A DNA stretch of 64,000 nt, taken from Synechococcus sp. AG-673-F03 (GTDB taxonomy: Bacteria; Cyanobacteriota; Cyanobacteriia; PCC-6307; Cyanobiaceae). The notes beneath the pieces were generated by a model. The model ran no database searches. It was not told the DNA's origin and saw only the letters and a list, made by a program, of their open reading frames with translations. The first letter of the stretch is position 1. Every line of letters starts with the position of its first letter. Positions 7,894-16,700 of the stretch are shown here, one piece after another. The stretch covers positions 1 to 64,000 of the forward strand of contig QCTJ01000007.1 in the NCBI GenBank assembly GCA_003211205.1. Direction: 5' to 3'. The translations under genes were made by a program, and so were the position numbers.

Positions 7894-9252
7894 TCAATGG
7901 CTCAGCAGAACGCCTTCCTCATCTCGCGGACTGGTTTCCTGCACGAGAAGACTCAGACCTGCCGCGGCCAACATTCCCACCACCACAACCGCATATCCCT
8001 GCAGCTCCTGCATCGATGAGGGTCGTAGTCCCGACGGCAGCCCCCATTGAGAGAACAGGCCCACGGTGGGTTGCACAATCACCGGAAAAAACATCACGAT
8101 GAAATTGACGAAGGCAAGCGTGATCGCGCGTGTATGCCGCTTGGCGGTGTCGGCGACCATCACAAAGGCCAAAACCTGACTTCCCGAGGTGAATCCCAGT
8201 GCGGCCACCAGCGCAGCCACGAGGCTGACCGGTAGACGACTGGTGAAGCAGAGCAGCAGGGCGAAGCAGGCTGCACTGATAGCTCCTGAGGTGAACAAGA
8301 CCTTGCGGTGACCAATGCGATCGGACCAGTGGCCAGCGACCACACCACCGATGGCGAAGCCGATGAACACCAGGGTGGTGATCAAGCTGGCCTGATCATC
8401 GGGAAGACCGGCCTCGATGCTGAAGAAGGACACACCCCAGAGATCACCGATCACAGAAACCGGCAAATAAACCCCCGCGGCAGCCAGCGCAAGAATCCAG
8501 AGGCTGCGTTTGTGCAGAATTCTGTTGAGCTGAAATCCCATCGGCTCGGGGCTGTCGGGATCAAAGCCGTCCTCTCGCATCAGCTCCATAAACCATGTCG
8601 GTCGTCTCGGCAGAAAGCTCCAGATCAGCCAGGCGATGACGACGCCCGCCACCGTGCAGATCAACAGCGGCATCCTCCATCCGAAGTGATCTGAAATCAG
8701 CAGCAGCGGAAACTGCGCTGTTGCCGCCCCCAGCGTGCCGATGCCAGTAACCATGCCCGGGACCATGCCGTGACGTTGAGGCGGCAGCCAGATCAGTGAA
8801 AGATAGATCACACCCAGATAGGCCACAGAACTGCCAAGCCCCTGAAGGAAACGCCCCAAACCCATCAGCACAATGTTGTTTGATGTGGCGAAGAGCAGGC
8901 ATCCAAGTGCAACCAGCAGCGATGCCGGAGCCGCAACAGCTCGCACACCATGGCGATCCAGCAGACGGCCAACGAGCAGCTGCGCAGGCGCATAGGCCAG
9001 GAAATACAGACTCATCGAGAAGCCGAATGCACCCTCGCTGGCGCCGGACACCTTGGTCAGTTCTGAATGCAGCACCCCAGGAGCGACCCGTGCAAAGAAT
9101 TCGTAGAAGTAGAAGAGCGATGCAATACCGAACAACATCCAGGGCCGCCAACCCTGGCGGGCTCGCTTGGCTCGCAGGTGGCAGGCCTTGAGATGGCGCT
9201 GGGCCGCATCATGCGCTGGCCTGCCTCCTGGTGGGTGTTGTTGCATCTCCAT
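7894..9252 (-). CDS. major facilitator superfamily transporter
   Basis: 452 residues with about 12 predicted membrane helices. The loop 2-3 motif appears as GRLLDRHGVR near residue 95 and its repeat as GHWSDRIGHRKV near 315, and the first helix has FYFYEFFARVAPGVL. The helix-1 sequence and length fit anion/carboxylate-type MFS carriers of the inner membrane; the substrate is unknown. A 40-residue hydrophilic N-terminal tail (His/Arg/Pro-rich) precedes the first helix and may be partly untranslated. It is followed by the saccharopine-dehydrogenase-like gene. Confidence 0.8.
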   Translation of the reverse strand: MEMQQHPPGGRPAHDAAQRHLKACHLRAKRARQGWRPWMLFGIASLFYFYEFFARVAPGVLHSELTKVSGASEGAFGFSMSLYFLAYAPAQLLVGRLLDRHGVRAVAAPASLLVALGCLLFATSNNIVLMGLGRFLQGLGSSVAYLGVIYLSLIWLPPQRHGMVPGMVTGIGTLGAATAQFPLLLISDHFGWRMPLLICTVAGVVIAWLIWSFLPRRPTWFMELMREDGFDPDSPEPMGFQLNRILHKRSLWILALAAAGVYLPVSVIGDLWGVSFFSIEAGLPDDQASLITTLVFIGFAIGGVVAGHWSDRIGHRKVLFTSGAISAACFALLLCFTSRLPVSLVAALVAALGFTSGSQVLAFVMVADTAKRHTRAITLAFVNFIVMFFPVIVQPTVGLFSQWGLPSGLRPSSMQELQGYAVVVVGMLAAAGLSLLVQETSPRDEEGVLLSH

Positions 9253-9342
9253 CGACGCGAAACATTGTCAGCGATGGGACGTCGCTGATGAATGAGCTGC
9301 ATCCTTTGCTAGCCACGGTTGAGCAGGATGACTCCTGAACAT

Positions 9343-12300
9343 TCAGGGCGTGACATCAGCGAGCAACCGGGATCCGAACCGGGCATACAGGGCTGGAATG
9401 ACCACCAGCGTGAGCAGAGTCGAGGTGATCAGGCCACCCAGCACCACGATCGCCAACGGCTGCAGAATCTCGTTACCGGCCCCGAAGGCCAGAGCCAGTG
9501 GCAGCATCCCCAGCGATGAGGTGAGGGCAGTCATCAGGATTGCGTTAAGGCGGTCCAAGGTGCCGGCTCGGATCAACTCCTTGAGGCTCTCGCCCCTCTG
9601 GTGGCGTCGGTTGTAGTTGTCAACGAGCAGCAGGCCATTTCGCACTGCCACACCAAACAGAGTGATGAACCCGATCAGCGATGCCACGGAGAGCACGCTG
9701 CCACTGAGCAAAACGGCAACAAGGCCTCCAACCAGCGCGAGCGGGAGATTGAGCAGGATGGCAACCGTCGCGGGCAGAGAACGGACAGCCACCACCATCA
9801 CTGCCGCGATCACCACAGCAGCGAGCAGGCTGTAGAGCACCAGAGAACGGGTGGCACGCTGTTCAGACTCAAACTGTCCGCCATAGCGCAGCGAGTAGCC
9901 AGAGGGCAGTTTCACCGACCGATCCACTCGGCGACGGATGTCATTCACCACGGGCCCAAGAGGGCGACCGGCGACATTGGCAGAGACGACGATCCGCCTG
10001 GAGACATCCTCACGATTGACCTCGTTGGGGCCCGTCGTCTGTTCAAAGGTCATGAAATCACCCAGTGGCTTCAAGGCCCCTGATGCCGTTCGGATCGGGA
10101 GCTCTTGCAACGACTGCAGGTCGCCCTGCTGCTCAGTGGGAAGCGTCACGACCAGTGGGGCCGCAACGCCGGAGGATTCCGCTTGGCCAATGGTCGTGCC
10201 ATGCAGAGCCACCTCAGCGGCTCGCGCCAGTGCGGCGACGCTCACGCCTTCCCGCAGCGCCGCCTCGCGATCAATCCGCAGTTGGATCTGAGGCACAGGC
10301 AACTGCGGCTCCAGCTGTAGATCAACCACACCGGAAACCTCGCCCACCACATCGCGGATCTGCTCTCCGAGATCACGCAGTTCCACCAGGTCAGGACCGG
10401 CGATCTTGATGGCGATGGCACTGCGTACACCCGACAGCACCTCATCCATGCGGTGGGAGATGAATCCACCCACGTTGGGTGCCACGCCCGGCAGGCCAAC
10501 AAACACTTCACGGATGCGCGCGATCGCAGCAGGACGGTCTCGCATCGCCTGATCACTCAACTCCAGATCCACATGGCCGATGTTCACTCCTGCGCCATCA
10601 GCATCACCCGGCGCCCGGCCGGCTCTCACCTGCACCCACTCCACATCGTCGCTGGACTGGAGCTGTTGGGAGAGCAGTCGACCCGCTCGGCTGGTCATCT
10701 CGAGCGAGACACCGGGATAGAGCACCATCGAGTTCACCAGTGACTGCTCCCGGAACTCAGGCAAGAAAACCCGGCCGAGACTGGGAAGAATCAACAGGGT
10801 GGCGATCACCACAGACACGGCCAGCACAAGCACCCGGCGAGGAGATCTCAGAACACCCTCGAGCAGAGGTTTATAGAGACGCTGAACACGGGATTCCACC
10901 CATGACGCGGCAGCCGGAAGGGGGGCACGACTCAGCAGCAAGGCGCAGAGTGCCGGTGACAAGGTGAGCGCGACGGCTGTCGAGGCAACGATCGACAGCA
11001 CATAGGCGATCCCCATCGGCATGAAAATGCGCCCCTCCACACCACTGAGCGTGAAGATCGGTGCGAACACCACAACGATGATCAAGGTGGAAAACAGCAC
11101 CGGCTGTCGCACTTCAACCGAGGTGTTGAACACCACCTCAAGGGGATTCAACGGCTTGTCCTGAAGCCGGTTGTTGCGCAGACCCCGGTAGCAATTTTCC
11201 ATATCGACGATGGCATCGTCGACAACGGAACCGATCGCCACCACCAGTCCCCCGAGGGTCATGGTGTTGAGTTGCAGGCCGAGCCCACGCATCAACAACA
11301 GTCCAACAAGCAGCGACAGAGGAATGGCACTGAGGGCAATCAAGGCCGTGCGCCAGTTCATCAAAAACAGCAGCAGCACAACAGCAACGATCACCACGCC
11401 AAGCAGGAGAGATTCACTGACGTTGCGGATGGCGATTTCAATGAACTTCGCCTGGCGGAACGTCTGAGTCACCGAGACATCCGCGGGAAGTGACGACTGA
11501 AGCCGTTGCATGCTGTCTTCAACAGTGCGCGTCAGCTGAGGGGTATCCACATCAGGCTGCTTGTTGATCATCAACACCACAGCCGGTTGTCCATTCAGGC
11601 TGGCCTCTCCGCGCCGCAGCGCAGCTCCGGATCTCACCTCCGCAAGCGAGCCCAGCGGAATGGCACGACCATCACCCGCACGCACCACGGAACGTGCGAT
11701 GTCGTCGTCGTTGCTGATGGCGTGGTCGCTGAGGATCAGACGCTCCTGACCACCGGAAATCTGCACCCCGCCCCGGCCATTGAACTGAGCGTTGCCAGCT
11801 GCTTCAACCAGCTCATTCAAGGCGACATCTTGATCCCGCAGAGCCTTGAGATCAAGCTGCAACTGGGTCTGCGGATGGTCACCCCCATAGATCGTGACCT
11901 GCGCCACACCGGGAATGGCCAGCAGCGGATGTTCGTAGCTGCGCTGCACAACGGCGCGCAACTGCAAAGCCTGCTCGGGGGAGGCGCTCTCCGGAAGCGT
12001 GAAAGCGTATTGAAGAATCGTTCCCAGAGGAGAGAGCAACGGCGAAATTTCCGGAGCCTCCGCCGATGCGGGAAGTTGCATCCGCACTTGCTGCAAGCGT
12101 TCCGACACGGCCAGCCGGGCACGATCCAAGCGGGCCGAATCACGAAACACCACCTGCACCATCGACAGACCAGGCTTGGACGCGGACCGAACCAGATCCA
12201 CCCCTCCAAGGCCGTTCACAGCCGCCTCGATTGGCTCACTGATCTGATGCTCAACCTGCTCTGGAGCCAAACCGGGCGCAACGGTCTGAATTTCAACCTG

Positions 12301-12447
12301 TGGTGGGGCAAATGGCGGGAACACATCCAACGGCATCTGCAGCACGTTGATCACACCGAGCAGGCTGATCAGCACGGAGCTGATCAGCACAAGCCATCTG
12401 CGGGCAATCGACCAGCGCAGAATGTCGTTCAGCAGATTGTTGAACAT
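9343..12447 (-). CDS. heavy-metal efflux RND pump (CzcA/CusA-like)
   Basis: 1034 residues, the full RND length, with two large periplasmic loops and 12 expected membrane helices. The N-terminus VLQMPLDVFPPFAPPQVEIQT and EQVEHQISEPIEAAVNGLGG match the HME-RND class. The proton-relay helix near residue 405 carries VVDDAIVDMEN, with the two Asp and one Glu typical of heavy-metal RND proteins. It should export a divalent or monovalent metal from the periplasm or cytoplasm through a tripartite channel. The only adaptor nearby is a 135-residue protein 45 bp upstream, and no TolC-like gene is present, so the outer channel must come from elsewhere. A Zur/Fur-type box precedes the adaptor. Confidence 0.85.
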   Translation of the reverse strand: MFNNLLNDILRWSIARRWLVLISSVLISLLGVINVLQMPLDVFPPFAPPQVEIQTVAPGLAPEQVEHQISEPIEAAVNGLGGVDLVRSASKPGLSMVQVVFRDSARLDRARLAVSERLQQVRMQLPASAEAPEISPLLSPLGTILQYAFTLPESASPEQALQLRAVVQRSYEHPLLAIPGVAQVTIYGGDHPQTQLQLDLKALRDQDVALNELVEAAGNAQFNGRGGVQISGGQERLILSDHAISNDDDIARSVVRAGDGRAIPLGSLAEVRSGAALRRGEASLNGQPAVVLMINKQPDVDTPQLTRTVEDSMQRLQSSLPADVSVTQTFRQAKFIEIAIRNVSESLLLGVVIVAVVLLLFLMNWRTALIALSAIPLSLLVGLLLMRGLGLQLNTMTLGGLVVAIGSVVDDAIVDMENCYRGLRNNRLQDKPLNPLEVVFNTSVEVRQPVLFSTLIIVVVFAPIFTLSGVEGRIFMPMGIAYVLSIVASTAVALTLSPALCALLLSRAPLPAAASWVESRVQRLYKPLLEGVLRSPRRVLVLAVSVVIATLLILPSLGRVFLPEFREQSLVNSMVLYPGVSLEMTSRAGRLLSQQLQSSDDVEWVQVRAGRAPGDADGAGVNIGHVDLELSDQAMRDRPAAIARIREVFVGLPGVAPNVGGFISHRMDEVLSGVRSAIAIKIAGPDLVELRDLGEQIRDVVGEVSGVVDLQLEPQLPVPQIQLRIDREAALREGVSVAALARAAEVALHGTTIGQAESSGVAAPLVVTLPTEQQGDLQSLQELPIRTASGALKPLGDFMTFEQTTGPNEVNREDVSRRIVVSANVAGRPLGPVVNDIRRRVDRSVKLPSGYSLRYGGQFESEQRATRSLVLYSLLAAVVIAAVMVVAVRSLPATVAILLNLPLALVGGLVAVLLSGSVLSVASLIGFITLFGVAVRNGLLLVDNYNRRHQRGESLKELIRAGTLDRLNAILMTALTSSLGMLPLALAFGAGNEILQPLAIVVLGGLITSTLLTLVVIPALYARFGSRLLADVTP

Positions 12448-12492
12448 CGTTGAACTGTTAATCGCCGCAAGACAAAGAGAGAAGGACGAGAT

Positions 12493-12900
12493 TCAGCGCT
12501 TGTTCTTCTGCGATTCAGCGAAGATCGACAAAGCACCGGAGACGACAATCTGCTCGTCTGCCGTCACACCGTCGAGAACCACCGTGCGATTCACAGAAAC
12601 AGAGCCCGGCTTGATGACAACAGGGTCGTAGGTGGTTCCGCTGAAGACGAAGACATAGTGCTCTCCATAGGCCTTGACGATGGCAACATTCGGCACGCTC
12701 AACTGACCATTGGCCTCCTTTTTGGGCTTTTCAGAGACGATCCCGAGCATCTGATCGCGGGTGGGATTGGCCTTCACCTGGCCCACGGAACCGGTCTGGA
12801 CAAACTCATCGCCATGACCGGCATGAGCCAACACTGGAGCTTGATAGAAACCACCGATACCGGCCATGGCGGCGATACACGTGAAGGCGAGAGGGCGCAT
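12493..12900 (-). CDS. miniature RND periplasmic adaptor (membrane-fusion protein remnant)
   Basis: 135 residues from MRPLAFTC; earlier starts run back into the upstream operator. A signal peptide (to about 25) is followed by AHAGHGDEF, a possible metal-binding N-terminus. The rest matches only the C-terminal membrane-proximal part of CusB-like adaptors: LSVPNVAIVKAYGEHYVFVF, then VNRTVVLDGVTADEQIVVSGAL. The helical hairpin, lipoyl and most of the beta-barrel domains are missing, against 350-450 residues in normal adaptors. There is no neighbouring reading frame that could supply them, so the short form looks like the functional unit. It probably docks to the RND protein encoded 45 bp downstream. 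Confidence 0.7.
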   Translation of the reverse strand: MRPLAFTCIAAMAGIGGFYQAPVLAHAGHGDEFVQTGSVGQVKANPTRDQMLGIVSEKPKKEANGQLSVPNVAIVKAYGEHYVFVFSGTTYDPVVIKPGSVSVNRTVVLDGVTADEQIVVSGALSIFAESQKNKR

Positions 12901-12928
12901 GCACAATCTGTCGTTGCATCCATTGTGA

Positions 12929-12943
12929 TGAGAATGGTTATCA
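12929..12943 (-). promoter_or_regulatory. Zur/Fur-type operator before the mini-adaptor/RND operon
   Basis: TGAGAATGGTTATCA, a near-palindrome of the same pattern as the znu boxes, 28 bp upstream of the adaptor start at 12900. It overlaps the last codon of the Cys-rich small frame at 12941-13090 and could also affect the divergent DUF3721 gene. Confidence 0.6.
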
Positions 12944-13090
12944 GTGGCCACAGTTGTGACACCACTCAGCTGCAACAAAAGAGCTCAAAGCGGCTTCAGC
13001 AACAACCAGCGCACACTCAGCGCAGGCAAACTTGATGCAGCTCAAGCTGATTGCACACTGCGAGAGGTTCTGAACCTGCATCTGAATCAT
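12941..13090 (-). CDS. Cys-rich 49-residue peptide, candidate metal binder
   Basis: The frame reads from ATG 13090 (or an internal ATG at 13081) to TGA at 12941. Six Cys (about 12, 18, 23, 26, 42 and 45) and a terminal EWCHNCGH give a spacing Cx5Cx4CxxC...CHxC in an otherwise helical Ala-rich sequence, a composition suited to metal binding. It lies just upstream of the RND adaptor. Its start overlaps head-to-head with the DUF3721 start, so promoters would lie inside the opposite gene; this is the main argument against it. I do not recognise a family. Confidence 0.4.
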   Translation of the reverse strand: MIQMQVQNLSQCAISLSCIKFACAECALVVAEAALSSFVAAEWCHNCGH

Positions 13091-13328
13091 GGTTTTTTCT
13101 GCCTTGGCGATTGCATGCACAACCGTTGCCTGGATCTCTGCTGTTGTGATGTCTGGCCTGGTGATGCCTGACCCTGCACTGGCCCACAGCAAAGGCCTCT
13201 ACGCAACAGAAGCCGAAGCACGTCGACGCGCTGAACAGATTGGCTGCAAGGCTGTTCATGAAAACAACGGTCGCTGGATGCCCTGCGCAGATGAGCGTGA
13301 ATTGCATCAACAACTGCGTCAGCAATGA
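13089..13328 (+). CDS. DUF3721 small secreted protein
   Basis: 79 residues. A hydrophobic segment (residues 5-30) ending in ALAHS looks like a signal peptide, then YATEAEARRRAEQIGCKAVHENNGRWMPC, the DUF3721 signature with two conserved Cys. Function is unknown; the family is common in marine Synechococcus. Internal ATG at 13149 is an alternative start. It overlaps the downstream membrane gene by 4 bp. A second DUF3721 protein is encoded at 32.3 kb, also among metal genes. Confidence 0.7.
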   Translation: MVFSALAIACTTVAWISAVVMSGLVMPDPALAHSKGLYATEAEARRRAEQIGCKAVHENNGRWMPCADERELHQQLRQQ

Positions 13329-13597
13329 AGCGCGGCCTCCATTCACAGCATCAGGCACGACGTGTTCACCGCTGGCTTGTTCCCATTGCAGCGGTACCAC
13401 TCCTGCTCACCGCAATCAGCGGATCGCTCTACAGCGTTCTGCTGGAGCAAGGAATTGATGCATTCTGGTTACTGAAGATTCACACCGGCAGATTCGGCTG
13501 GCTGAACCTGCAGTCGTTCTATCCAGCGCTGCTGGGAGTGCTCACCGTTGTGATCACAGCATCAGGACTCACACTGCTGATGAAGCCCCGAAGCTGA
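13325..13597 (+). CDS. small PepSY-type membrane protein
   Basis: 90 residues with two or three membrane helices. HRWLVPIAAVPLLLTAISGSLYS near residue 15 matches the first helix of PepSY-associated membrane proteins, and LKIHTGRFGWLNLQSFYP follows. Full PepSY reductase-type proteins are far longer, so this is the compact form found in cyanobacteria. ATGA overlap couples it to the DUF3721 gene. Role unknown; the His residues facing the membrane could bind heme or metal, which is speculation. Confidence 0.6.
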   Translation: MKRGLHSQHQARRVHRWLVPIAAVPLLLTAISGSLYSVLLEQGIDAFWLLKIHTGRFGWLNLQSFYPALLGVLTVVITASGLTLLMKPRS

Positions 13598-13705
13598 AGA
13601 GCCATTGCGAACCAGCTGATCCATGGAGTGCAAATCTGACGCCATGACTGTTGGGACTGAATCTCCCGAGTTGCTAAGCCGTGAACGAACGAACAACAAC
13701 CAACG

Positions 13706-14554
13706 ATGAGTCGATTCGCTTACAGCTGCGCTGCGATCGGGTTGATTGCGGGCATCAGCGTTGCAGGCCTGCCAGCAGGAGCGCAGACACCGACTTATTG
13801 CGAACCTGATGTTGGATCACCGACGAATCTCAAGACCATCAAGCATGGGCTGCTCGAGGGCTATCTGGCGCCCGATGCCGTGCCCGATTCGCTGAAGCTT
13901 CTGCCAGCGCATCCAATGAAGGGGTCCATGGCCTACGACCTTGATGTGGCCAATGCCGAATCGACCTTCCCTCTGCAGGGAGGACCACGCTGGGAGGTGG
14001 CAGCGATTGATGCCAATCTGCATTTCCCTGAGGCCGCAGCGATCTACTCCTGCACTCTTGGCGTGCCGATCAGCAAGGAAGGAACACCAAGGCTTTACAC
14101 CCTGCTGCAACGCACGCTGACTGACGCCGGTCTGGCGACCTACAAGGCCAAAAACAACTATCAACGCCCCAGACCCTTCATGGTCAACGGCAAGCCAATC
14201 TGCACGCCCGACGAGGCAACCCTGTTGAGAGGCGATGGCTCCTACCCATCCGGCCACACCGCTGCCGGATGGGCATGGGCACTGGTTCTCAGTGAGCTCG
14301 CACCGGAACGTCGCGATGCAATCCTGGCCAGAGGAATTGAGTACGGAAAGAGCCGCTACATCTGCAATGTGCACTGGCTGAGTGATGTACAGGCCAGCCA
14401 GATCATCGCCTCAGGCACTGTGGCTCAATTGCAGAACGATCCGGTCTTCCGCGCTGATCTGCGAGCCGCAAGAGCTGAAGTTCAGGCCATGCGCCGCCAG
14501 GGTCTGTCGCCTAACGGAGACTGTGACCTCGAACGAAGAGCCTTTCAACCCTGA
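13706..14554 (+). CDS. class A nonspecific acid phosphatase (PhoN/PAP2 type)
   Basis: 282 residues with a signal peptide (cleavage after PAGAQT-like sequence near 27). The acid phosphatase signature is complete: KAKNNYQRP near 153, PSGH near 183, and SRYICNVHWLSD near 217. The catalytic His and Arg residues are all present. The periplasmic enzyme would release phosphate from organic esters without needing zinc or calcium, unlike PhoA/PhoX. A hairpin terminator follows at 14593. No Pho box was recognised upstream. Confidence 0.88.
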   Translation: MSRFAYSCAAIGLIAGISVAGLPAGAQTPTYCEPDVGSPTNLKTIKHGLLEGYLAPDAVPDSLKLLPAHPMKGSMAYDLDVANAESTFPLQGGPRWEVAAIDANLHFPEAAAIYSCTLGVPISKEGTPRLYTLLQRTLTDAGLATYKAKNNYQRPRPFMVNGKPICTPDEATLLRGDGSYPSGHTAAGWAWALVLSELAPERRDAILARGIEYGKSRYICNVHWLSDVQASQIIASGTVAQLQNDPVFRADLRAARAEVQAMRRQGLSPNGDCDLERRAFQP

Positions 14555-14592
14555 GGTTGGGCTCCATAGGGCCACGAATCCAGCCACTGATT

Positions 14593-14624
14593 AGGCCACA
14601 CGCCCATTGCGGGTGGCCTTTCAG
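14593..14624 (+). terminator. rho-independent-like terminator after the acid phosphatase gene
   Basis: AGGCCAC...GTGGCCT hairpin with an inner C/G-rich stem and a short T run (TTTC). Confidence 0.55.
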
Positions 14625-14737
14625 CCCAGCACTGCTGATGAAGTGAGGCACGGCAAATCTTTGCAACATCCATTGGGAGATCACTGCTTCAGAGCGAAGC
14701 TGGAACCATGCACTGAGTCCACAGACTCGACGTCACC

Positions 14738-15628
14738 ATGAACCTTTATTCCCGGATCGGTGGTGTACCCGAAAATCTCCACGTCAACCTGAATGGCCGC
14801 GACGTTCGCGTCACGCTGGAACGTCGCGGTCCAGAGAATGGAGACCTCTGGCTGCTGCTACCAGCCTTGAGCACCGTGTCGAGCCGAGGCGAGTGGCATG
14901 ACTTTGCTGATGCCATGGATGAACGCTGTCAGCTGGTGAGCTTCGATTGGCCGGGATTTGGAGATAGTGAACGTCCAGCAATGGCATACAACGCCAATGC
15001 TCTGCGTGAGGCTTTAAACGGCATTCTTCAACACCTTCAACGTGCTGGTCTGAACAAGATCAATGTTGTGGCGGCGGGCCACAGTGCTCCGATCGCTCTC
15101 GGCCTCGCCGAGCAATGCTCTCGGCAATGGGCACAGATCGTGGTGGTTGCACCCACCTTCCGAGGTCCGCTTCCAACCATGACCGGACGAGCAGGGCAGA
15201 GCTTCAACTGGGTCAGACGGCTGGTGGAACTGCCACTGATCGGACCGCTTCTCTATCGACTCAACACCAGTCGACCGATCCTGAAACTGATGCTGCGTCG
15301 CCATGTCTGGGTCAATCGCAACCTTTTGACTCCTCAACGCCTGCGTGAGCAGCAACAGATCATTCGGCAGCCGGGAGCTCGTTTTGCGAGCGTGGCGTTT
15401 GTCAGTGGGGGTTTGGATGCGGCCTCCGACTCCCGCTGGTGGCTGGCACAGATTCAGAACTTGCACTGCCCTCTGCATGTGGTGCTAGCCAACGAAGCAC
15501 CACCTCGATCGAAACAGGAGATGTTGACGCTGGCAGACAAAGCCGATCGTGTCTCTGAAATCGATGGACGCCTGGGGCTGCATGAGGAATTCGGCCAAGA
15601 ACTGGCGCAGGGCGTCAGCGCCAACTGA
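14738..15628 (+). CDS. alpha/beta hydrolase
   Basis: 296 residues. The fold is seen from LWLLLPALSTVSSRGEW (oxyanion region), SFDWPGFGDSERP near residue 70, the nucleophile elbow AAGHSAP near 113 (Ser in G-H-S-A), and a C-terminal His in LGLHEEFGQE. Substrate unknown; related cyanobacterial proteins are small esterase/haloalkane-dehalogenase-like hydrolases. It is cytoplasmic, with no signal peptide, and stands alone. Confidence 0.75.
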   Translation: MNLYSRIGGVPENLHVNLNGRDVRVTLERRGPENGDLWLLLPALSTVSSRGEWHDFADAMDERCQLVSFDWPGFGDSERPAMAYNANALREALNGILQHLQRAGLNKINVVAAGHSAPIALGLAEQCSRQWAQIVVVAPTFRGPLPTMTGRAGQSFNWVRRLVELPLIGPLLYRLNTSRPILKLMLRRHVWVNRNLLTPQRLREQQQIIRQPGARFASVAFVSGGLDAASDSRWWLAQIQNLHCPLHVVLANEAPPRSKQEMLTLADKADRVSEIDGRLGLHEEFGQELAQGVSAN

Positions 15629-15801
15629 ACCAGTGGCAGGGCCCAACAGACCCTTGCCATCAGCACTGCTCAGACAAAAGCTTTAAAGTCATGTCAAATC
15701 TGCACTGACGCAGCACTGGTTCACCCTCTTCCGAAATCGCCATAGCCTCCTTCACCTGGAATGAATCCACCCTCTCCGCAGATTGTGGAACTCTTGAAGA
15801 T

Positions 15802-15948
15802 ATGGCTGAACGATTCGAAGACACAGCTGCTCTGATGAGGCGTCTTGCTCAAACTGGATTCGCTGTCAAGCAGCAAGAAGGCGCCCGAAAGATCATCCAT
15901 GCCAACAACGAGATTTTTGAAAGTTTTGGATTTGTGATCGAGGAATAG
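15802..15948 (+). CDS. 48-residue conserved-type hypothetical protein
   Basis: The frame starts MAERFEDTAALMRRLAQ and ends IFESFGFVIEE. Charged, helical, no Cys, no membrane segment. A GAAG-like ribosome site lies just upstream (cttgaagat ATG). Function unknown. Confidence 0.5.
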   Translation: MAERFEDTAALMRRLAQTGFAVKQQEGARKIIHANNEIFESFGFVIEE

Positions 15949-15981
15949 GACGGGTCAGGTTGGGCAAGCCAAACAATCCAT

Positions 15982-16515
15982 TCATTCCTGCCCTCCCAGC
16001 AGATCCTTTTTTAATGCGGCGATTCGCGCGAACACTTCTGCTCGTCGATGCTGCAGCAACAAATTCGATGTAATCAATCGCACGACAGCAACCAGGCCAA
16101 TCAGCTCGGCCACGCCCTGGAACAAGCTACCGACAACCGGCAGATGATTCATTGAACTCAAAAACGTGCTGATAAACGACAACAACAAGCCGAGAATCAC
16201 AGAGCCGAAGACAATCAGAAAGACCGGGTAAATCTGCTTAAAGCCCTCAAGATTCAATTGTTTCAGCGAATCCATGCCAAGCGATAGTTGTTGGAGGAGG
16301 TGAGACACCGAGAGTTCATCACCATGATCTTCTGACGCCAAGGATGACGTTGCTTCAACAGCATCCGGTAGAGACTTTGTAATCTCAACATTTTGAACCT
16401 CTTCAGCCTCAACGGGGTGAAGACCGAGTTTCAGTTCGGCAGCGTCAACAGGCTCCTTGAATGGCAAGTCGCGACTCTGAACAGGACTTTCACCCACCTT
16501 TAGCTGAGCAATCAA
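15982..16515 (-). CDS. CAAD-domain (CURT1-like) thylakoid membrane protein
   Basis: 177 residues. The first 90 are acidic and disordered; then come two close membrane helices (IYPVFLIVFGSVILGLLLSF and a second at ELIGLVAVVRLITSNLL) and a C-terminal amphipathic helix RAEVFARIAALKKDLLG. This is the CAAD domain, appended to some cyanobacterial aminoacyl-tRNA synthetases and homologous to plant CURT1, which bends thylakoid margins. It is therefore probably a thylakoid-shaping protein. The start at 16515 is followed by a normal N-terminus; no other start fits better. Confidence 0.8.
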   Translation of the reverse strand: MIAQLKVGESPVQSRDLPFKEPVDAAELKLGLHPVEAEEVQNVEITKSLPDAVEATSSLASEDHGDELSVSHLLQQLSLGMDSLKQLNLEGFKQIYPVFLIVFGSVILGLLLSFISTFLSSMNHLPVVGSLFQGVAELIGLVAVVRLITSNLLLQHRRAEVFARIAALKKDLLGGQE

Positions 16516-16700
16516 ACTGCCAATATGCGGGAAATGGACAAGACCTGAACAATAAATTCAGCAAACAAAAACTCTCATAACAAATCTCATCAAAACCTAG
16601 CGGCTAAAACACAATGCTCAACAATGAGTGCAACAAAGATCCATTCTATTGGTGCGAACTGCCATTCCCAGTTCCATCAGAGAGCCGTGAATGGCGACGA

